Source of the DNA: Rhodospirillaceae bacterium
GTDB lineage: Bacteria > Pseudomonadota > Alphaproteobacteria > Rhodospirillales > JABJKH01
Direction: 5' to 3'
Assembly: GCA_018660465.1 (NCBI GenBank)
Contig: JABJKH010000020.1
Span: 1 to 54,703 of the forward strand
Length of the DNA stretch: 54,703 nt
Positions 34,700 to 44,396 of the stretch are shown piece by piece. Each line of letters starts with the position of its first letter. The stretch's first letter is position 1. The notes beneath the pieces are model-generated. The model was given only the letters and a program-made list of their open reading frames with translations. It ran no database searches and was not told where the DNA came from. The position numbers and the translations under genes were made by a program.

Positions 34700-36673
34700 C
34701 TACTGCAGCGGCCACGGCAATGTGACGTAGCTCTGTAAAATACCTTCCGGGTATTGCAGGGTCATGAAGTGCGACAACGTGCCCAGCAACATAATAAAAA
34801 TTCCCGCAGATATCGCGCATCCAAGATGGGATAATCCCGCTTTGAGTCGAATGAAGATGTAAATGAACGATCCAATGCCCAGGACAAATCCGAAGAGGGC
34901 GGAAACCCCTAGCATTCCCATCAGCCACATCAGGTAATACTCGTTGGAACGGTACTCAATCGCCCGATCGATTTCTTCTCTTTCAGAATCGTAAAATACA
35001 AGAGACGCGCCTTTGGTTCGATACATCTCTATGCCCAGCGGAACGATGAACAAAAGGGAAATACCTCCTGCAAACAGCGGATACACGCCGGTTAGGACAT
35101 CCCACCTCGAGCCGTCCCAAATGACGATCAGCGACAGCAAAAATATGAATCCGTAGAAGATACACTGCGGTAATATATTACGGTCTGTGTGGATGCCGTC
35201 TTCCGTAATTTCAGATTGAGCCGGTTTATACCTAATCGCCGCGACGATTGAGATCAGCGTTAGGATAATCAAAATTATCACAATTGGATGGCTCAGGAAC
35301 GAAAGCCCATAGGTTGTTATCGTGTGATAGATAGATGTTTCCACACGGGTGGAAAGAACATAGCCAATCAACAACGCGGGCCGGGGCCAGCCAAATCGTT
35401 TCATGTAGACGCCTAATGTACCCAGGAGCATCAGCATCAGCAGGTCGCCCCACTCCCGAGTTGCCTGGAAGGCGGCAAAGAAGATCAGGCCGAACATAAA
35501 GGGTGCGATAAGGGTGTAACGAATAGTCGTCAGTTTGGCGATTTGTGATGCCATTAGCAGGCATGTTCCAGCGCCAAATATATTTGCCAACGCAACCGAC
35601 CAAATCATTAGATAAACTACATTGGCTTCGTGCGTGATCATCTCAACGCCAGGCTCGATACCGATGAGAATAAATCCGCCCAGAAGTAAAGCCATGCTGC
35701 CGGAACCAGGGATGCCGAACAGGATCGTCGGGATCAAGGCACCGCCTTCTTTAGCGTTGTTTGCAGCCTCTGGCGCGATGACGCCGCGAATGTCGCCGGT
35801 ACCAAAGGTCTCTCGGTTCTTACTGGTTTGGATAACGTGGCCGTAGGCAATCCAATCAATGACCGATCCACCAAGACCGGGAAGCGCACCAACAACACAG
35901 CCAATACAGGCACACCGGAGGACAATCCACCAATGGATGCAGGTTTCTTTCAGCCCTCTGATCCAGCCGGAACCCAAGACGCCGGTTTTCGAGATGGTTA
36001 GTTGCCGGCGCAAGAGATCAATAATCTCAGGCAGGGCGAACATGGCAAGTCCAACAATCACCAGGGCGATTTGGTCGATCAGGTATTCGGTGCCAAAGGT
36101 AAGGCGTTCAACACCGCTGACAGGGGCCGAGCCAAAAGCGCCGATCATCAGGCCAATTGCACACGCTGCTAAACCTTTGAGGGGATGGCTTCCGGTCAAC
36201 ATGCCAACCATGGTGAGGGCCAAGACAATCAGCATCATCTGTTCGCCAAAGCCCATGGCGTTAATAATCGGTTCGGCATAAAAGATGGCGAATGTTAGCA
36301 CAAACGCGCCGAACAACCCACCGAACAGGGAAGCTGAGAAAGCGGCTGCCAGAGCGCGGGCAGCCTCACCTTTTTTTGAAAGCGGGAAGCCATCGCATAC
36401 GGTTGCTTGCGAACTGGCAGTCCCTGGAATTCCCATAAGCACAGACGGAAAAGTATCCGACGTCGCGGTGACCGATTGCAGGCCAATCATCATGGCCAAT
36501 GCATTTGTCGCGTCCATGTTGAAAACAAACGGCAGCAGCAGCGCAAGTCCGGCTGTTCCACCAAGTCCTGGTAAAATGCCGACGATCAGCCCCAAAAAAA
36601 CACCAAAGCATAAATAGGTGACATGCTCCAAACTAAGGAGCGTCACCAGAGCTTCAATCATCGCATCTTCCAT
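34700..36673 (-). CDS. tctA: TTT family TctA with fused TctB-like C-terminal domain
   Basis: A 657-residue membrane protein. Residues 1-500 are TctA: GLIVGILPGLGGTAGLALLL (about 28-47), GIPGTASSQATVCDGFPLSK, the second loop GALPGLGGSVIDWIAYG (about 262-278), and APEAANNAKEGGALIP with FGIPGSGSMALLLGGF. Residues about 500-657 add four hydrophobic segments and end in LPWPLQ; they replace the missing separate TctB. The same fusion, truncated, is present at 2559-3677. The transporter imports a tricarboxylate or similar acid with the TctC encoded upstream. The start at 36673 is weak; an ATG at 36661 preceded by GGAAG is an alternative. Confidence 0.93.
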   Translation of the reverse strand: MEDAMIEALVTLLSLEHVTYLCFGVFLGLIVGILPGLGGTAGLALLLPFVFNMDATNALAMMIGLQSVTATSDTFPSVLMGIPGTASSQATVCDGFPLSKKGEAARALAAAFSASLFGGLFGAFVLTFAIFYAEPIINAMGFGEQMMLIVLALTMVGMLTGSHPLKGLAACAIGLMIGAFGSAPVSGVERLTFGTEYLIDQIALVIVGLAMFALPEIIDLLRRQLTISKTGVLGSGWIRGLKETCIHWWIVLRCACIGCVVGALPGLGGSVIDWIAYGHVIQTSKNRETFGTGDIRGVIAPEAANNAKEGGALIPTILFGIPGSGSMALLLGGFILIGIEPGVEMITHEANVVYLMIWSVALANIFGAGTCLLMASQIAKLTTIRYTLIAPFMFGLIFFAAFQATREWGDLLMLMLLGTLGVYMKRFGWPRPALLIGYVLSTRVETSIYHTITTYGLSFLSHPIVIILIILTLISIVAAIRYKPAQSEITEDGIHTDRNILPQCIFYGFIFLLSLIVIWDGSRWDVLTGVYPLFAGGISLLFIVPLGIEMYRTKGASLVFYDSEREEIDRAIEYRSNEYYLMWLMGMLGVSALFGFVLGIGSFIYIFIRLKAGLSHLGCAISAGIFIMLLGTLSHFMTLQYPEGILQSYVTLPWPLQ

Positions 36674-36731
36674 GGGGGGATCCGTAAAAATTATCTAAGA
36701 AAATTGGCCGTAAGGAATTTGCATAAAGAAA

Positions 36732-36759
36732 TGGCCGGTACCGTTTCGGGTACCGGCCA
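36732..36759 (-). terminator. Perfect 11-bp hairpin between tctC and tctA
   Basis: TGGCCGGTACC (36732-36742) and GGTACCGGCCA (36749-36759) are exact reverse complements with a 6-base loop. On the transcribed minus strand ATTTCTTTATG follows the stem. It lies 15 bases after the tctC stop and before tctA. It would let the binding protein be made in excess over the membrane subunit, like the hairpin behind urtA. Confidence 0.7.
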
Positions 36760-36773
36760 CTTTTAGTGAGGTA

Positions 36774-37877
36774 TTAGACTTTCACGCCAAATGTTTTGAA
36801 GATCCAATCTTTCATCCATTTTTCTGCTTCAGGGCTGATATCCAAAGCATTCTTATAAAGCGCAGAAGCATCTTTCCTGAGGTTAACCTTGTAAGCGCCC
36901 ATGATCTTACGACCCTTGGACATGAACTCTTTATCCTTGAGAACTTTCTCCATAGCGACGGACCACGCTTCATGAATATCGTCAGGAGTTCCTTTTGGCA
37001 GAGCCATTCCTTTAGAGGCGGAAACGCCCATGGTTACGATGTTTTTCCAGGCTTCGTAGACAACACCGGTCGGGTTCTTACCACCGTGCATGGCGCGGTA
37101 AGCGTCGAGAGCGATCGGTAGATTTGGAAACACGTTGCCTCTAATGACAGAACCATCTGGTTGTGGAATTCCGAGGGTCATGAACGGAACAACTTTCCCC
37201 TTCTTGGCGTGCTTTTTGACTTTCTTTGTAAATGCACCAGCGGAATCATAGTTCGTATTAATTTCGCCGCGCATCAAAGATTTGCGTTGCTTGCCAGAAC
37301 TTAGGCCCAAGACCGTTTTAACGTTCTTGAAACCCAAAAGCTCATAAGTAAACAGGGCACGAAGCTCAGCCGAAGTCGCATTCTTTGCACCAAGGACGAT
37401 CCCGTGTTTTTTCAGGGCCTTGATGTCGTCGAGCAAGTTCTTGCCTTTAACCCCTGTTTCTGGCCGCGCATAAAAAACCGAATCCTGGGCTACGACCCAA
37501 ACCGGGCGCCATTTACGAATGTCATATTTTGCTTTTCCACCACCCAAGGCTTGCGAAGTCATGCTCGATGTGGAAACAGCAACAACAGTCAGTCCATCAG
37601 GCTTTGCCTTGCGTTCAAAATAGTTGCTACCCTTGGTGGCACCACCGCCCGGACGGTTATAGACAATGACCTTCGGACTTCCCGGCAGGTGCCGAGCCAA
37701 AAACGGCTGGAACAACCGTGATAAAACGTCAGATCCGCCGCCTTCCTTAAAAGGAACAACAATTGTGACGGTTTTACCTTTGAAGCTAACTTCAGCGGCT
37801 GCTGGAGTTGAAGTGAATGCTGCGGCAAACGCGAGGGCGCCAACCGCACTAGCTGTAATTAAACTACGTAATTTCAT
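36774..37877 (-). CDS. tctC: TTT family solute-binding protein (TctC)
   Basis: A 367-residue periplasmic binding protein. The signal peptide (ITASAVGALAFAAAFTSTPA) ends near AAAE. The Bug-fold hallmarks are VTIVVPFKEGGGSDVLSRLF (about 37-56) and YNRPGGGATKGSNYF, with LGAKNATSAELRAL in the middle. The EGGGSD motif replaces the more common AGGxxD. It is a close relative of the truncated TctC at 1873 and gives the template for judging that deletion. It is encoded directly upstream of its membrane partner and 143 bases after the aconitase gene, which suggests uptake of a tricarboxylate such as citrate or aconitate. That is inference. Confidence 0.93.
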   Translation of the reverse strand: MKLRSLITASAVGALAFAAAFTSTPAAAEVSFKGKTVTIVVPFKEGGGSDVLSRLFQPFLARHLPGSPKVIVYNRPGGGATKGSNYFERKAKPDGLTVVAVSTSSMTSQALGGGKAKYDIRKWRPVWVVAQDSVFYARPETGVKGKNLLDDIKALKKHGIVLGAKNATSAELRALFTYELLGFKNVKTVLGLSSGKQRKSLMRGEINTNYDSAGAFTKKVKKHAKKGKVVPFMTLGIPQPDGSVIRGNVFPNLPIALDAYRAMHGGKNPTGVVYEAWKNIVTMGVSASKGMALPKGTPDDIHEAWSVAMEKVLKDKEFMSKGRKIMGAYKVNLRKDASALYKNALDISPEAEKWMKDWIFKTFGVKV

Positions 37878-37916
37878 TTTAGTACCTTCCCTTGTTTTAC
37901 TCGATCTTGACGAACT

Positions 37917-37943
37917 TCGCCGCCTAATTTTAGTCAGCGGCGA
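37917..37943. terminator. Possible hairpin between acnA and tctC
   Basis: TCGCCGC (37917-37923) and GCGGCGA (37937-37943) can pair over 7 bases around a 13-base AT-rich loop. It lies about 80 bases after the aconitase stop on the minus strand. No T-run follows, so termination would be weak. Confidence 0.35.
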
Positions 37944-38020
37944 TCAATAATTTCATCCCTGACACATTCGGAACCTATATGTCAGCGGCACATACCCACC
38001 TATGTCAACAAAATTTGAAA

Positions 38021-40732
38021 TTATTTCGCAAGAAATTCGCGAAGAACTTTGACAAGAACCCCGCCGGATTCGAGACAGTCGGCTTCAAATGGAGACCGAA
38101 CATCAGCCTTTGTCTCGAACGTTGTTACCGCTCCGTCTTTGTTTTTGGCTATGATGGTGATTGGCGAGCCCTCAATAATGCCAGCCTTGAGCCCCGTGAT
38201 TTCATAACATTCTTCACCATTGAGCCCGAGACTTTGTGCATTATCCCCAGCCTTAAACAACAAGGGGACAACGCCCATTCCTATCAGGTTAGACCGATGA
38301 ATGCGTTCTACTGATTCTGCAATCACCGCCTTTACGCCAATTAACGCAGGTCCCTTGGCGGCCCAGTCGCGGGACGAGCCCATGCCGTAGTCTTTGCCCG
38401 CAATCACGATCATCGGCGTGCCTTCATCACGGTACAATTCGGCGGCCTCAAAGATGTCCATGTGCGTTCCTTCGGGGAACTTAACCGTGAAGCCACCCTC
38501 GACGCCGCTGACGAGAAGGTTATTCAACCGGACATTGGCAAAGGTTGATCGCATCATGACGTGATGATTGCCACGGCGTTGGGTGGTCGCGTTGAAGTCT
38601 TGGGGCTCAACGCCTTGATCACTAAGGAATCGCCCTGCGGCACTATCAGGCGTAATTTGGGCGCCGGGAAGGATATGATCAGTGGTCAGCGAATCACCGA
38701 ATTGAGCCAGGATCCGAGCATTCTTAAGGGAATCAGGCCAGGGATGAGGCTCACCCGCATCAGCAAACCAAGGAGGCTCAATCAAATATGTTGACCCAGG
38801 TTGCCAGGTAAAGCGTTCGCCCTTTGGCGCGTCCAGGTCCTTCCACGCATCAGGTCCCACCATGACCCCCGCATAGGCGTCCTCGAACATTTTCGTGCTG
38901 AGCGCCGAGTGGACGGTATCGCGGACGTCGTCTGGCTTGGGCCAGATGTCCTTGAGGAAGATATTCTCGCCATCGGTTCCAGCGCCTAGGGGCTCCGTCT
39001 CAAAATCGATGTCGACCCGGCCAGCAAGGGCAAAGGCGACGACCAAGGGCGGCGAGGCCAAATACGATCCTCTTATCAAGGGATGGACCCTGCCTTCGAA
39101 ATTGCGGTTGGCGGAGAGCACAGCGGTCGCGACCAGATCGTTGTCTTTAACAATGGTGCTCATGGTCTCAGACAAAGGACCTGACTTGCCGCCACAAATC
39201 ATGCAGCCGTAGCCAACCAAATAGAAGCCAAGCGCTTCAAGCGGCTCCATGAGATCGGTCTCTCTCAAATACGCGCTCACCACTTGCGACCCCGGGGCCA
39301 GGGCCGTCTTGACCCAGGGAGGTGTTTTCAGTCCGGCCTCCGCTGCCTCCTTGGCCAGCAATCCAGCTGCGATCAATAAACCGGGGTTGGATGTATTGGT
39401 GCACGATGTAATTGCCGCCATGGCAACCGCCCCGTGGCCAAGTTCCTGCGCTTCCCCCTCAAACGAAGTCGATACCTTTTTGGCGGCTTCGTTTGCATCA
39501 AAGCCGTAGCCTCGCTCGGCAAGCGGTTGGGTCAAATAGGACCGGAAGCTTTCCTGAACATTGTTTAAGCTAACTCTGTCTTGCGGTCGCTTTGGTCCTG
39601 CAACCGAAGGCTCCACATCGCTTAAGTCAAATTCGACGATGCGGGTGAAATCGGGTTCTTGGCTGCCGGGCTCCAAGAAAAGGCCATTTTCCTTGGCATA
39701 GCGTTCGACCAAGTCAGCATGGTCGCCGCCGCGGTTGGTAAGTTCCAAATACTGAAGAGTGACCGCATCAATTGGGAAGAACCCCATGGTCGCGCCATAT
39801 TCTGGGGCCATGTTGGCAAGGGTCGCGCGGTCTGGGATTGAAAGGTTTTCAACGCCTGAACCAAAAAATTCTACGAACGTTGCAACGACGCCTTCGGCGC
39901 GCAACCGTTCGGTTACGCTCAACACCACATCGGTCGCCAGCACGCCGGGGGTTAGGTCGCCGTGAAGGCGGATGCCGACAACATCGGGTGCGGGCAGAAA
40001 ATACGGTTGGCCGAGTAGTACCATCTCAGCCTCGATACCCCCGACACCCCACCCCATAATCCCAATCGAATTGATCATCGGGGTATGTGAATCTGTACCG
40101 ACGACCGAATCCGGAAACACCAGGGTTTCGTTACCGATGCGACGGGTATTTACCACTTGGGCAAGATATTCGAGATTGATTTGATGACAGATACCGAGCC
40201 CAGGCGGGATGACGCGAATATTATCGAATGCCTCCTGCCCCCACTTTAGCAAGGCATAGCGTTCGTGATTTCGCTCAAACTCCTTGGCGATGTTCCGCTC
40301 AACGGCGTGGCTGTCGCCCCAGAAGTCAGCCGTCACGGAATGGTCGGTGATAAAATCGCCCTGGACCACGGGACTAATTTTCGTTGGATCACCGCCTAGC
40401 CTTGCGACCGCATCGCGCATGGCGGCAAGATCCATCATCACCGGCACGCCACTTGAATCAGGTAACAACACGCGCGCCATGGTTAGGGGAAATGTAAGAT
40501 CGTTGTGATCTGTTGCCCAAGCCGCAGTTTGAGCAACAACTTCCGGCGTAACAATTCGCCCGTCGCAGGTACGGAGTAGGTTCTCGAGACATAGTTTTAT
40601 GGAATAAGGGAGTCTGGAGACTGCGCCAAGACCTGCTTTTTCAAGTACATTAATATCAACCATGGTCACGCGGCCGCCCTTCGCGTCAAGGGAGCGTCGC
40701 GCGCCGAATTCGTTTTTAATAGAAGTGTTCAT
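38021..40732 (-). CDS. acnA: Aconitate hydratase, AcnA type
   Basis: A 903-residue four-domain aconitase. The start resembles AcnA (SRLPYSIKLCLENLLRTCDG). GTDSHTPMINSIGIMGWGVG is the substrate loop. Iron-sulfur ligands are the Cys of TSCTNTSNPG and the two of GYGCMICGGKSGPL. NRNFEGRV and GSSRDWAAKGP complete the active site. The usual GCTTCIGNSGPL sequence is altered after the first ligand Cys. It converts citrate to isocitrate in the cytosol, or a related acid if this is a dedicated catabolic copy. It lies upstream of and in the same direction as the tctC-tctAB pair. There is no clear ribosome-binding site before the ATG. Confidence 0.93.
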   Translation of the reverse strand: MNTSIKNEFGARRSLDAKGGRVTMVDINVLEKAGLGAVSRLPYSIKLCLENLLRTCDGRIVTPEVVAQTAAWATDHNDLTFPLTMARVLLPDSSGVPVMMDLAAMRDAVARLGGDPTKISPVVQGDFITDHSVTADFWGDSHAVERNIAKEFERNHERYALLKWGQEAFDNIRVIPPGLGICHQINLEYLAQVVNTRRIGNETLVFPDSVVGTDSHTPMINSIGIMGWGVGGIEAEMVLLGQPYFLPAPDVVGIRLHGDLTPGVLATDVVLSVTERLRAEGVVATFVEFFGSGVENLSIPDRATLANMAPEYGATMGFFPIDAVTLQYLELTNRGGDHADLVERYAKENGLFLEPGSQEPDFTRIVEFDLSDVEPSVAGPKRPQDRVSLNNVQESFRSYLTQPLAERGYGFDANEAAKKVSTSFEGEAQELGHGAVAMAAITSCTNTSNPGLLIAAGLLAKEAAEAGLKTPPWVKTALAPGSQVVSAYLRETDLMEPLEALGFYLVGYGCMICGGKSGPLSETMSTIVKDNDLVATAVLSANRNFEGRVHPLIRGSYLASPPLVVAFALAGRVDIDFETEPLGAGTDGENIFLKDIWPKPDDVRDTVHSALSTKMFEDAYAGVMVGPDAWKDLDAPKGERFTWQPGSTYLIEPPWFADAGEPHPWPDSLKNARILAQFGDSLTTDHILPGAQITPDSAAGRFLSDQGVEPQDFNATTQRRGNHHVMMRSTFANVRLNNLLVSGVEGGFTVKFPEGTHMDIFEAAELYRDEGTPMIVIAGKDYGMGSSRDWAAKGPALIGVKAVIAESVERIHRSNLIGMGVVPLLFKAGDNAQSLGLNGEECYEITGLKAGIIEGSPITIIAKNKDGAVTTFETKADVRSPFEADCLESGGVLVKVLREFLAK

Positions 40733-40865
40733 TTCACTAAATCTTATGGACCAAATTTGGTGTAAAACGTCGCATTTTAGGAAATCTTTCTCTAGAATAT
40801 AGTGAAATTGTTATAGATTATACCCTAGGCTAATATTAAATAACTGATTTGAAGCGAGATTTTTT

Positions 40866-43151
40866 GTGTTCAGAAATCTTACACTTAAGCAAATTTCCAA
40901 CATATTAGCGCTCATTCTCTTTGTTGCAGCAGGGGTGCTTGTCACCGCAACCATGTTCGTCAATCGGCAATCTGCCAATATTGAAAGCGAATGGCGCCAA
41001 CTTCAATCCGTTCGTTCAGAAAAAATGTTGTTACTCGGTAGCCTCCGGTCGGTGCTCGGATATGGCGGCATGATACATGATTTGAAAAACTTTATCCTTC
41101 GCAAGCATCCGGAATTGCTGGAACGGACCCACGAAAAACTTGGTGGCGCAGAGGTTCTTTTGCAACGCTATGAACTGCTCAATCTCAACGATTCCGAAAA
41201 AATCTCGATTGAAGATATCCGTAAAACTCTAAATCGCTATGAAAAGGCGCTTGATTTGGCGTTGAATGGGATTGAAGAGAATTTTGTGGCGATGGATGGG
41301 AAGGAATCGAAATTAACCTCTTCAGAAATTGCTCAGCTTGCGAAAGTTGATGATGCAGCAGCGTTTAGAGGGTTAAAGACCCTTTCTGCTGAAGCGCTTT
41401 CAGGATCTAACAAATTAAGCGCGCGGGATTCTAAGGCGCTGCTTTTGTCCGAATTGAATGCTTCGATCGGATACGGCGGCATGATTCATAGTTTTAAAAA
41501 TTACGTTATCCGACACGATGAACATTACCGCATATCAACCTTAAAGCATCTATCTAAACTGAGTGAGTTGCTTGCTAAATACGGCGGCCATGAAACGACC
41601 CGAGGGGAAAAAGCAGCAATTTCAGATGTTGTTTCGGTCGTTAATGCTTATGCCAAATCATTGAGGCAGGCGACCAAAATGGTTGCGGAAGGAAAAACAT
41701 CTGAAGCGATTGACCAAACCGTAAAAGTTGATGACCTAATGGCTTTCCGGGGATTGAACGTACTCGGACGCGCAATTTCTAAAAATATTGAAGAAAAAAC
41801 AAGAAGCCTTACGGAATCTCTCTCGAATGTGTCAAAACTGGCCAATGGAATTGCGATCGGCGTTGTAATTGTCGCAGGACTTATGATCTTCCTATCGTAT
41901 GGGTTGATCCGTCGAAGAGTTGTCGCACCAATTCAGGCTCTGTCACAGTCAATGAGCAGCATCGCGAAGGGCGATTACAACGTTGTAGTGGACAGCGCAA
42001 ATATGGATACCGAGATCGGTGAGATGGCGCGTGCGGTTGAAATCTTAAAAGACAATTCAGCCAAACGTCACGAAGCGGAAGAGAGCTTAGCCGGCGCCAA
42101 TGAAGAGCTAAATCTACAGTTGGTCGAGTTGACTGATATTCGAGAGCGAGCTGAAGAAAGAGCAGTAGAAGCGGTCGGGCTAGCTGAAGATTTACATTTT
42201 GCAAAGGAAGATGCCGATAAGGCCTTTGCGCAGGCAAAAGCCGGCGAAAATCGCATTCGATCGCTGATGAATACTGTAACCGACGCCATTATAACGGCGG
42301 ATAAAGAAGGTTGGATTGAGATGTTTAATCCCGCGGCCCAGACCTTGTTCGGATACGATGTCGCAGAAATAAAGGGTCAAAATGTTTCCTTCCTAATGCC
42401 CGAACCAAACAAGTCAAAACATGATGGCTACCTCAAGAATTATTTAGATGGTAATCCGGCTCGGATTACGGGCCGGATGATTGAAGAGGTTGCTGTTGAT
42501 AAAAGCGGGCGTGAATTTCCCATAGAGCTAACGGTTAATCCGATACACATCGATGAAGATGTCGCCTTTATCGCGGTTATCAGAGACATCACAGAACGCA
42601 AGAAAGCAGAAGAAGAAATTCGCAAATTGGCGATGACGGATTCTTTGACCGGTCTTGCCAACCGCAATGCTTTCATGCGCGAATTCCAGCGCTCCATTGC
42701 ATTGAGCCAACGCCACGAAAATCATTTGGCTTTGCTCATGTTGGACTTAGATAAATTTAAACCTGTCAATGACACCTATGGACATCCGGTTGGCGACGCG
42801 GTGCTTCTGGAAGTGGCAGATCAGATGCGAGAAGTTTGCCGCGAAACGGATGTTATCGCGCGAATAGGCGGCGACGAGTTCGCGATAATTATGCCTGATC
42901 TCGATGATAAAGAAAAAATTGTTGGGCCGGCATTGAAGCTGATCAAAGCCCTCTCAACGCCAATGGAGGCAGTTGGCCATAAAGTGCAAATCGGCACCAG
43001 TATCGGAATTGCCGTTTACCCGGATGATGGTGAGTCAATTGAAACATTAGTGACGAATGCTGATGACGCTCTCTATGCCGCAAAGGAAGCTGGTCGAAAT
43101 ACCTATCGGATGCATGAAGCAGAAACGCCGAAGGTTAAAACCGCGAAATAA
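40866..43151 (+). CDS. Membrane PAS-GGDEF diguanylate cyclase with duplicated sensor module
   Basis: A 761-residue protein starting with GTG. One membrane helix (about 10-30) and a second (about 327-348) enclose a periplasmic region made of two similar modules. Each begins with a GYGGMIH motif followed by FKNY/LKNF (residues 65-76 and 202-213), and each ends with VDD..AFRGL (161-170 and 288-296). A HAMP domain (about 348-400), coiled coil, PAS domain (about 460-580) and GGDEF domain (about 590-755) follow. The active GGDEF motif is present (about 668-672) with an RETD inhibitory site five residues before it, so it should make cyclic di-GMP and be product-inhibited. It is divergent from acnA and convergent with the double-OsmC gene, 2 bases away. 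Confidence 0.93.
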   Translation: MFRNLTLKQISNILALILFVAAGVLVTATMFVNRQSANIESEWRQLQSVRSEKMLLLGSLRSVLGYGGMIHDLKNFILRKHPELLERTHEKLGGAEVLLQRYELLNLNDSEKISIEDIRKTLNRYEKALDLALNGIEENFVAMDGKESKLTSSEIAQLAKVDDAAAFRGLKTLSAEALSGSNKLSARDSKALLLSELNASIGYGGMIHSFKNYVIRHDEHYRISTLKHLSKLSELLAKYGGHETTRGEKAAISDVVSVVNAYAKSLRQATKMVAEGKTSEAIDQTVKVDDLMAFRGLNVLGRAISKNIEEKTRSLTESLSNVSKLANGIAIGVVIVAGLMIFLSYGLIRRRVVAPIQALSQSMSSIAKGDYNVVVDSANMDTEIGEMARAVEILKDNSAKRHEAEESLAGANEELNLQLVELTDIRERAEERAVEAVGLAEDLHFAKEDADKAFAQAKAGENRIRSLMNTVTDAIITADKEGWIEMFNPAAQTLFGYDVAEIKGQNVSFLMPEPNKSKHDGYLKNYLDGNPARITGRMIEEVAVDKSGREFPIELTVNPIHIDEDVAFIAVIRDITERKKAEEEIRKLAMTDSLTGLANRNAFMREFQRSIALSQRHENHLALLMLDLDKFKPVNDTYGHPVGDAVLLEVADQMREVCRETDVIARIGGDEFAIIMPDLDDKEKIVGPALKLIKALSTPMEAVGHKVQIGTSIGIAVYPDDGESIETLVTNADDALYAAKEAGRNTYRMHEAETPKVKTAK

Positions 43152-43153
43152 TT

Positions 43154-44365
43154 TTACGCGGCTTGTGACGTTCTTGAAAACCGAGCCTTGGGTTTCACGT
43201 CGTCGCGGCAGAAGGCGTGGAGGAAGCAGGTTCTCTCTGCCACTTCCAGAATTTTTTGAGCGTCGGAATCTTCTACGGTTGAATCCATGTAGACGTGCGT
43301 TTCCACCGGTTGAGAAATGCCAGCCTTTCCAGTTTTTCCAGAAGCACCGCCGAGCGAGAAATGAGTGTCCTGAATAATCCGATATCCAGTCAGCGGCAGT
43401 TTTGCCATGCCCGAGAAACGGCCCATCTGTGTCATGAAGCAAAGCCCGATTCCGGCGGAGATCAGTGTTGCCGCATCTGGTGCCCGGCCCTTGCCGCCAA
43501 AGCCTTCCGCTTCGTCCGATAGGAAGTGCCAATTTGGAACGCCGTTTCCATTCTGAACTTTGAAGATTTCTTTGATTCCATCCGGACGTAGTACGCATTT
43601 CGAATGCATATGTAATAAGAGTTTGTCGTCGTCCAGCTCGGGTGGATTGGGCGGATTTTTATCAAAATTCGCACGCGCGAGTTCATCGCCTACTAATTTT
43701 TCAATCAGCGGAGATGCCACATGAGGGACATTGGCCCGGGTAAGATTGGGGAAGCTATCGCCGGGATCGGTAAACGGGTTTGATGTTAACGGCGTCACTT
43801 GTTCAGGCGTGAGCTGTTTTCCATTGTGGGTCAAAGTAAACAGGCTCGGATGGACACCGCTCGCGAGGCCATTCAGCGGTGACGCTGAAACGGCTTCGAA
43901 CAGCAACGTGTTCAAAGTTTGGTCGTCGCAGTCCGCTTCGCATCGAATTTCAAGTTCTGGAGGCAGGACACCACTGTTCATCGTTCCTTTGCGGAAATCA
44001 CCTTCCCGGAAATAGTAATTATCGAGAAGCAATTCGAGTCCATTTAGCGTGATGCCCCGTTGCTCGGCTAACGCCGTAATTTCGTTCATGTAGGATGCGA
44101 TCATGCCTGCGCTCAGGTAGGTAAGCGGATTTGGCGCTTGATCAAGCCCCCCTAAATGCGCGCCCTCATCGCAGACAAATCGCCAAGCTGTTCCCGTAGC
44201 CGCAGATACGACAAGTGCTTCTTTCTGCATTCCCGATAAGGTTCGAACCCACGTTCGAATTGATTGCCCCAACGGATTTGGAGGCGTCGGAAAGCCAGCT
44301 TCCGTCGCGTTTTCAGCAATGTAGTAGAGAGGTTCGCCAAGCTCGGCAATTGTTTTTTCGGTCAT
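43154..44365 (-). CDS. Double OsmC-domain protein
   Basis: A 403-residue protein with two OsmC-like halves. The first half holds APNPLTYLSAGMIASYMNEI (about 83-102) without the reactive Cys pair. The second half has APDAATLISAGIGLCFMTQM with C309, and ERTCFLHAFCR with C380, which together match the peroxide-reducing Cys pair of OsmC/Ohr. The second half could therefore reduce organic hydroperoxides while the first is structural or binds a ligand. It is the last gene of a minus-strand operon (47740 to 43154) that also starts with a single-domain OsmC. The ribosome-binding site is weak. Confidence 0.85.
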   Translation of the reverse strand: MTEKTIAELGEPLYYIAENATEAGFPTPPNPLGQSIRTWVRTLSGMQKEALVVSAATGTAWRFVCDEGAHLGGLDQAPNPLTYLSAGMIASYMNEITALAEQRGITLNGLELLLDNYYFREGDFRKGTMNSGVLPPELEIRCEADCDDQTLNTLLFEAVSASPLNGLASGVHPSLFTLTHNGKQLTPEQVTPLTSNPFTDPGDSFPNLTRANVPHVASPLIEKLVGDELARANFDKNPPNPPELDDDKLLLHMHSKCVLRPDGIKEIFKVQNGNGVPNWHFLSDEAEGFGGKGRAPDAATLISAGIGLCFMTQMGRFSGMAKLPLTGYRIIQDTHFSLGGASGKTGKAGISQPVETHVYMDSTVEDSDAQKILEVAERTCFLHAFCRDDVKPKARFSRTSQAA

Positions 44366-44396
44366 TCTAGAAGCCTATAGGTCTGGGGGTAATAGG

